Below, in pieces: positions 59,346 through 64,000 of a stretch of DNA of 64,000 nucleotides. The DNA lies in contig NZ_CP108430.1 in NCBI RefSeq assembly GCF_041435335.1, positions 5,741,001 through 5,805,000 on the forward strand. The letters are read 5' to 3'. Within the stretch, counting starts at the first letter, position 1, and each line of letters opens with the position of its first letter. This DNA is from Streptomyces sp. NBC_01283. GTDB taxonomy: Bacteria > Actinomycetota > Actinomycetes > Streptomycetales > Streptomycetaceae. The position numbers were made by a program, and so were the translations under genes. A model generated the notes under the pieces. It searched no databases. It saw only the letters and a program-made list of their open reading frames with translations, and was not told the origin of the DNA.

Positions 59346-60083
59346 GTGACCGCACTTGGTTTCCTCTATCCGGGTCACTCGGCTGAGGACGACTACCCCC
59401 GCATGGAGCAGATGCTGGGGAGTGATGTCCGGCTGCAGGTCGTCCACACCGACATCGGCGAGGACGCGCACCGGGTCGACGCGCTTCTGGAGATGGGATC
59501 GACCGAACGGCTCGCCGCCGGGGTCGAGGAGCTGCGTCTGTCCGGCGCGGACGCGGTGGTGTGGGCCTGCACCAGCGCGAGCTTCGTCTTCGGTTGGGAG
59601 GGCGCGCACGACCAGGTCCGGTCCTTGGCCCGGGCGGCGGGCCTGCCGGCGTCCAGTACGTCCTTCGCGTTCGCCCACGCGGTACGTGAGGTGGGGGCGA
59701 GCAGGGTCGCTGTCGCCGCGACGTATCCGGAGGACGTGGCCGGGCTCTTCGCGTCGTTCCTGAAGGCGGCCGGCGTGGAGGTCGTCTCGACGCAGGGGAG
59801 CGGCATCATCACGGCCGCGGAGGTCGGTACGTGGGGCTGGGAGGAGGTCCTGGCCATGGCCCGCGCGGGCGACCACCCCGATGCGGAGGCGCTCTTGCTC
59901 CCCGATACGGCTCTGCATACGGCCGCGTACGTCCATGACCTGGAGCAGGACCTCGGCAAACCGGTCCTGACGGCGAACCAGGTCACGGTCTGGGAGGCCC
60001 TGCGCCTGGCCTCCCGCCGCGTGAACGCTCCGTCCCTGGGCGCACTGTTCACCAAGGAGCCGGTGGTGCAGGTGCGGGAGTAG
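59346..60083 (+). CDS. Maleate isomerase-like paralogue lacking second cysteine
   Basis: 245 residues with the same fold as the preceding gene. The first cysteine is kept (Cys75 in VVWACTSASF) and TANQVTVWEALR is present. The second catalytic cysteine is replaced: LLLPDTALHTAA stands where the paralogue has FISCTNLATYD. It may be a decarboxylase, a non-racemising variant, or an inactive partner subunit. The GTG at 59346 follows AAGGAGG. Co-transcribed with the first paralogue. Confidence 0.8.
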   Translation: MTALGFLYPGHSAEDDYPRMEQMLGSDVRLQVVHTDIGEDAHRVDALLEMGSTERLAAGVEELRLSGADAVVWACTSASFVFGWEGAHDQVRSLARAAGLPASSTSFAFAHAVREVGASRVAVAATYPEDVAGLFASFLKAAGVEVVSTQGSGIITAAEVGTWGWEEVLAMARAGDHPDAEALLLPDTALHTAAYVHDLEQDLGKPVLTANQVTVWEALRLASRRVNAPSLGALFTKEPVVQVRE

Positions 60084-60130
60084 TTGCTGGGGTGGGTGCG
60101 GCTCCGCTCCGTGGGTGGGTGCGGGGCCGC

Positions 60131-60222
60131 GCCGGTATGTCCGTCCTCGCTGTCGTCCGGTGGCCGCGGGGCTACTCCGCCTCCGGAGTGCCGCGAACCG
60201 TGCTCCGGGCGGACATACCGGC
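60131..60222. repeat. 13-bp inverted repeat framing a 66-bp loop
   Basis: Perfect arms GCCGGTATGTCCG (60131-60143) and CGGACATACCGGC (60210-60222), with an inner CTCCG-CCT-CGGAG hairpin. It lies in the 382-base gap after the isomerase-like pair. The pattern looks like a mobile intergenic element or structured RNA. No T-run. Confidence 0.7.
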
Positions 60223-60278
60223 ACGTCCCCTCGCGTCTCGATGCCGGGTGCGGCAGATCGTTGACTGATCGATGGTGC

Positions 60279-60323
60279 TGCGGGGCAATCGGGTGGGTGG
60301 GCGGGAAAGGCCTGTTCGGGCAG
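60279..60323 (+). repeat. 45-bp dispersed intergenic repeat, copy 2
   Basis: Reads TGCGGGGCAATCGGGTGGGT and continues GGGCGGGAAAGGCCTGTTC. Matches the copy at 48172-48216 (opposite strand). It lies next to the 60131-60222 inverted repeat, suggesting both belong to a class of repeated intergenic elements. The rest of the gap (60324-60465) holds the LLM gene promoter and nothing else I recognise. Confidence 0.75.
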
Positions 60324-60465
60324 AGGCGGGTTCGCGGGGATCACGTGCGTGGGGCGAGAGGTCCGGTCAAGGGAACCCCGCGGGAATAAAGCGGAGCCTG
60401 CCTCCTGTTGGACCGCGGCGTAAGGAGCACCGCACAAGCACCGCGCAGCAGGAGGCAGGACCCCC

Positions 60466-61563
60466 GTGACAGTGGACCCGAGCGACGACATCCGCGGCGA
60501 GCGGCACGGCAGCGCGCCCGTCCCGCTCTCCGTGCTCGACCTGGTGACCGTGGGCGCGGGGCGGACCGCCACCGACGCCCTGCGCAAGAGCGTGGAGATC
60601 GCCAAGCTGGCGGAGAACCGCGGCTACCACCGCTACTGGGTGGCCGAGCACCACTCCATGCCGGGCGTGGCCTCCTCGTCGCCGGCGGTCATCCTGGCCC
60701 ACCTCGCCGCCCACACCGAGCGGATCCGCCTGGGCTCGGGCGGCGTCATGCTGCCCAACCACGCCCCCCTCGTCATCGCGGAGCAGTTCGGCACCCTGGA
60801 GGCCATGGCCCCGGGCCGCGTCGACCTGGGCCTGGGCCGCGCCCCGGGCACGGACGGCGCCACCGCCGCCGCGCTCCGCAGGACGGACCGCCTCAACGAA
60901 GGCGCCGACGACTTCCCCCAGCAGCTCGCCGAGCTCACCCGCTTCCTCGACGACGATTTCCCCGACGGGCACCCGTACAGCCGTATCCATGCCGTCCCCG
61001 GCCCGGTCCAGGCCACCTCGCCCGGCGGCGTGCAGTCCCCGCACCGCCCGCCCCTGTGGCTGCTCGGTTCCTCCGGGTTCAGCGCCCGCCTCGCGGGAGT
61101 CCTCGGCCTGCCCTTCGCCTTCGCGCACCACTTCTCCGCGCAGAACACGATCCCGGCGCTCGACCTCTACCGGGAGTCGTTCAAGCCGTCCGCCGTCCTC
61201 GATGCCCCGTACGCCCTCATCGGCGTATCGGCTCTGGCGACCGACGACGAGAAGGAGGCCCGGCGCCAGGTCCTCGCCGCCGCGCTGAACATGGTCCGTC
61301 TGCGCACCGGAAAGCCGGGGCTCGTCCCGACTCCCGAGGAGGCGGAGGCGTACGAATTCAGCGAGATGGAGCGGGAGTTCGTCGGCAGCTGGAACTCCAA
61401 CGTCATCCACGGCACCGCCGACCAGGTCCGCACCGGTCTCGACGACCTCGCCAAGCGCACCGGCGCCGACGAGCTGATGATCACCGCCAACGCGCACAGC
61501 GGTGAAGTGCGGCTGCGTTCCTATGAGTTGATCGCGGACGCCTACGGGCTGCCCACCGCGTAG
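60466..61563 (+). CDS. LLM class flavin-dependent oxidoreductase
   Basis: 365 residues of the luciferase-like monooxygenase family, subgroup 1 (MsnO8-like). LDLVTVGAGRTATDALRKSV starts the barrel. The typical segments YWVAEHHSMPGVASSSPAV, RLGSGGVMLPNHAPLVIAEQ and GRVDLGLGRAPGTDG are complete, with the C-terminal flavin loop around GTADQVRTGL. Uses FMNH2 or F420; which one is unclear. GTG start, no obvious partner. Confidence 0.88.
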   Translation: MTVDPSDDIRGERHGSAPVPLSVLDLVTVGAGRTATDALRKSVEIAKLAENRGYHRYWVAEHHSMPGVASSSPAVILAHLAAHTERIRLGSGGVMLPNHAPLVIAEQFGTLEAMAPGRVDLGLGRAPGTDGATAAALRRTDRLNEGADDFPQQLAELTRFLDDDFPDGHPYSRIHAVPGPVQATSPGGVQSPHRPPLWLLGSSGFSARLAGVLGLPFAFAHHFSAQNTIPALDLYRESFKPSAVLDAPYALIGVSALATDDEKEARRQVLAAALNMVRLRTGKPGLVPTPEEAEAYEFSEMEREFVGSWNSNVIHGTADQVRTGLDDLAKRTGADELMITANAHSGEVRLRSYELIADAYGLPTA

Positions 61564-61570
61564 CCGCCGG

Positions 61571-63379
61571 TCAGCCGGCCGCGAGCAGCGCGGAGATACG
61601 ATCCGGCGTCACCGGGCGGGAGTACAGCCACCCCTGCCCGGTGTCGCAGCCGATCCGCCGCAGCCGCGCCGCCTGCGACGTGGTCTCCACGCACTCCGCG
61701 GTGACGGTCAGACCGAGCCGGTGCGCGAGTTGCACCAGGGCCTCGACGATGACCTCGTCCGCGGGGTTGATGTGCGCCTCGCCCGCTTCCGCGTCGTACT
61801 GGAACCCCCGTACGAACGAGCCGTCCAGCTTCAGGACGGACACCGGGAGCCGGCTCAGGTACGCCAGGTTCGAGTACCCCGTGCCGAAGTCGTCGATGGC
61901 GATCCGCACCCCCATGTCGCTGAGCGACTGGAGGGCCTGCAGCGGGCGTCCCGCCGAGCCCATCACCGCCGACTCGGTGAGTTCGAGCTGGAGCAGTTCG
62001 GGGGCGAGGCCCGTCTCGGCGAGGATCTCCGCGACGTCGGCCACCAGGTCCGAGTCCCACACCTGCCGCACCGCGACGTTGACGCTCACGAAGACCGGCG
62101 GCCGGTCCGGGTGGTCGAGCTGCCACTGCCGGGCCTGGCGGCACGCCGTCCGCAGCACCCAGCGGCCCAGCTGCACGATCGAACCGTCCTCTTCCGCCAA
62201 TCCGATGAACCGATTCGGCGTCAGCAGGCCGAAGCGCGGGTGCTGCCACCGCACGAGTGCCTCGACCCCGCGCAGACCGCCGTCCTCCAGGCGCACCAAC
62301 GGCTGGTAGTCGAGCAGGAATTCGCCGCGCTCGACGGCCGGGCGCAGTGAACTCGACAGCGTCTGGCGGGTCATGCGGTGGGCGTTGCGCTCGGGGTCGA
62401 AGAGCGTCCAGCGTGCCTTGCCGTCCGACTTCGCCCAGTAGAGCGTCGTGTCGGCCGCCTGCATCAGGCAGGTCGTCGTGGTCCCCGCGGCCCGTCGCTC
62501 GACGACGCCGATCGACGCCGACACGGAGAGCCGCTGGCCCGCCAGGTCGAAGGGGTCCTGCAACGCCTTGAGCGCCGTGTCGGCGAGGTCGGCCAGCTGG
62601 TCCGTGCCCGTCGAGTCCTCCACGAGCAGCGCGAACTCGTCGCCGCCGAGCCGTGCGACCAGCGGCGCCGCCGCCCTGCCGTGACCGGCCTCGTCCGCGC
62701 ACCGCGTGAGCCGCTCCGCGACGGCCGCGAGCAGCCGGTCGCCGACCCGGTGGCCGAGGGTGTCGTTGACCGCCTTGAACCCGTCGAGGTCCAGATAACA
62801 GAGGCCGATCCGGCCGGTGCCCGTGTCGTCGTACGCACCCGCTTCGAGCGCGGCGGCCAGGCGTTCGAAGAACAGGCTGCGGTTGGGCAGCCGGGTCACG
62901 GGATCGTGCATCTGCAGATGCCGCAGCCGGGCCTGGAGCTCGCGGCGTGCGCTGATGTCGGTGGCGGCGAGCAGCACCGTGCGCCCGCCGGGCATCGGCG
63001 AGACGGTGACCTGGACCCACAGCGAGTGCCCGTCGGGATGTTTCAGGCGCCGGGTGCAGCGCAGCTTCGCCTGGCGGCCGCGGAGCACCTCGCGGTACGC
63101 GTGCCAGGTGCGCGCGTCCGACGCGAGGTCCACCAGATCGGCGGCGAGCCGTCCCGCGAGCTCGTCCGGGGTCGCGCCGAGCAGCTCGGCGAGTGCGTCG
63201 TTGGCATCGATGACGAGACCCTCGCCGTCCACGACGCCGAGGGCGATCGGGGCGGCGGCGAAAGCGGCCCGATGATCGGGCCGTCGCCCCGGATGGCTAC
63301 GCTCCGTAATGGGCGCCCTGGCGAGGTCGGGTGCTGTGACCGCTGTGGGCGCTTGGCCTTCAGACGTTCCGTTCACCAC
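61571..63379 (-). CDS. PAS-GGDEF-EAL cyclic-di-GMP protein
   Basis: 602 residues, no membrane segment. A PAS domain at about 40-145 (FAAAPIALGVVDGEGLVIDA) is followed by GGDEF at about 160-325 with an intact LGGDEF active site, then EAL at about 340-598. The EAL domain has VEALVRWQHP, NVAVRQ in place of the usual metal Asn segment and DDFGTGYSNLAYL. Both catalytic motifs look usable, so it may make and break c-di-GMP, which controls Streptomyces development. It resembles cytosolic Streptomyces PAS-GGDEF-EAL proteins such as RmdA; I do not assign orthology. Confidence 0.9.
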   Translation of the reverse strand: MVNGTSEGQAPTAVTAPDLARAPITERSHPGRRPDHRAAFAAAPIALGVVDGEGLVIDANDALAELLGATPDELAGRLAADLVDLASDARTWHAYREVLRGRQAKLRCTRRLKHPDGHSLWVQVTVSPMPGGRTVLLAATDISARRELQARLRHLQMHDPVTRLPNRSLFFERLAAALEAGAYDDTGTGRIGLCYLDLDGFKAVNDTLGHRVGDRLLAAVAERLTRCADEAGHGRAAAPLVARLGGDEFALLVEDSTGTDQLADLADTALKALQDPFDLAGQRLSVSASIGVVERRAAGTTTTCLMQAADTTLYWAKSDGKARWTLFDPERNAHRMTRQTLSSSLRPAVERGEFLLDYQPLVRLEDGGLRGVEALVRWQHPRFGLLTPNRFIGLAEEDGSIVQLGRWVLRTACRQARQWQLDHPDRPPVFVSVNVAVRQVWDSDLVADVAEILAETGLAPELLQLELTESAVMGSAGRPLQALQSLSDMGVRIAIDDFGTGYSNLAYLSRLPVSVLKLDGSFVRGFQYDAEAGEAHINPADEVIVEALVQLAHRLGLTVTAECVETTSQAARLRRIGCDTGQGWLYSRPVTPDRISALLAAG

Positions 63380-63786
63380 TTGCTCCCGCAGTGCAGTTGT
63401 TCGGCGAGGCCGGGCCCGCGCAGGAAAGTGTGCCGATCATAGGGGCTGGCCCGACGGCGCATCCAGCCACAGGGCGGTGCCGCGTGGCGGCCGTGCAGGG
63501 CATAGGACAGGTGCATGCCCGGCACGGATGTGGCACCCACCCGGCGGCAGATCGTTTCTGCTCGCCCGTGTACTGCTTCCTTTACGCCTCAATCTGCCCG
63601 GCGACAACTTGTGACGTTCCGTGAGCGCTCCGGAGCGGCTCTTCACTCGACCGGGTCAGACAAACAGGGCATTTCTCTAAAAAGATGCACAGGGTGGGTG
63701 GGATGCCCCGCAATCCGCACCCGGAGGTCGACGTGCCGCGTCAGCTACCCCCCTGGGGACTCACCCGTGGAGGGGAGAGACCCCGG
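63380..63786. other. Intergenic region between divergent genes
   Basis: About 400 bases holding the promoters of the c-di-GMP gene and the protease-like gene. A/T-richer around 63655-63690 (ATTTCTCTAAAAAG). In-frame ATGs at 63685 and 63703 could extend the downstream gene. No other gene recognised. Confidence 0.5.
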
Positions 63787-64000
63787 TTGCGCAGCACGGC
63801 CGCCGCCCTCACGTCCCTGACCGCCCTTGCCGCCACGGGACTCGTCGCGGGCCCGGCGGTCGGCCAGACCTCAGCGGTCCCCTGCGCGCTCCAGCGCACC
63901 CCGGCGCATCACTCGGAGGGTCTCGACACCTGGAACGGCGCCTATCAGCGCCCCCATCGGACCCTCGACGCGGTGATGGTCTTCCTCTCCTTCCCCGACT
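63787..64000 (+). CDS. Secreted protein, probable M6-type metalloprotease, truncated by window
   Basis: Only the first 71 residues are in the window. The TTG at 63787 follows GGAGGGGAGA and starts a classical signal peptide (RSTAAALTSLTALAATGLVA). The mature part opens TSAVPCALQRTPAHHSEGLD and reaches LDAVMVFLSFPD, which I associate with Streptomyces M6-family metalloproteases. The zinc motif would lie beyond the window, so the identity is not proven. An ATG at 63703 would give a longer N-terminus. Confidence 0.5.
   Translation, partial: MRSTAAALTSLTALAATGLVAGPAVGQTSAVPCALQRTPAHHSEGLDTWNGAYQRPHRTLDAVMVFLSFPD

Overview
This window is typical Streptomyces chromosome. It is very G+C rich with strong third-position G/C bias and frequent GTG starts. 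Its gene content is diagnostic: a DUF397/Scr1-type regulator pair, a GAF-ANTAR regulator, the CslA-GlxA-CslZ tip-glycan cluster, a DasR-type operator, class E and class F sortases, and the Ehu-type transporter. Most of it is core-like chromosome, interrupted by one clearly accessory block.

Layout. 0-7 kb: DUF445 protein, MFS transporter, DJ-1/AraC regulator, small membrane proteins, FAD monooxygenase, a CCCGGG tandem repeat and a small secreted repeat protein. 7-13.6 kb: accessory DNA-processing block that is visibly less G+C rich than its flanks. It carries a DUF397 + HTH pair, an anti-sigma-like ATPase, an McrA-like HNH nuclease, a C5-cytosine methyltransferase, a Vsr nuclease, an NgoMIV-like endonuclease and a NaeI-like endonuclease. 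In their reference forms both endonucleases recognise GCCGGC. 13.7-22 kb: SEC-C protein, class E sortase, DUF6412 protein and YidC, fumarylacetoacetase-like hydrolase, Gfo/Idh oxidoreductase with divergent ROK repressor, and an LAATG-anchored surface protein.

22-31.4 kb: phosphorus-scavenging locus with a GntR/UTRA regulator, FAD amine oxidase-like enzyme, phosphonatase-like HAD enzyme and a four-gene 2-aminoethylphosphonate-type ABC transporter. A Tat-exported phosphodiesterase/phosphatase and a NagD-like HAD phosphatase follow. A shared promoter element stands in front of the oxidase and the phosphatase. 31.4-34 kb: secreted protein plus class F sortase, then cbtAB under a cobalamin riboswitch. 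34-46 kb: GAF-ANTAR regulator, cslZ/glxA/cslA, FCD regulator, tRNA-Lys, NlpC/P60 wall hydrolase, SPFH protein, P-loop kinase and a lytic polysaccharide monooxygenase (LPMO) behind a DasR-type site.

46-51 kb: acyl-CoA ligase, two-component system, a scrambled remnant of an MMPL transporter and a second, identical tRNA-Lys. 51-60 kb: Ehu-type solute transporter with IclR regulator, DUF3830 protein, amidase, D-2-hydroxyacid dehydrogenase and two maleate isomerase/Asp-Glu racemase-like proteins. Together these look like an uncharacterised catabolic cluster. 60-64 kb: dispersed repeats, LLM flavin oxidoreductase, PAS-GGDEF-EAL protein and the start of a secreted protease-like gene.

The most striking object is the restriction block, where two unrelated nuclease folds with the same expected target share one methyltransferase. 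The phosphonate locus without a transaminase and the Ehu/maleate isomerase cluster are the next best leads.
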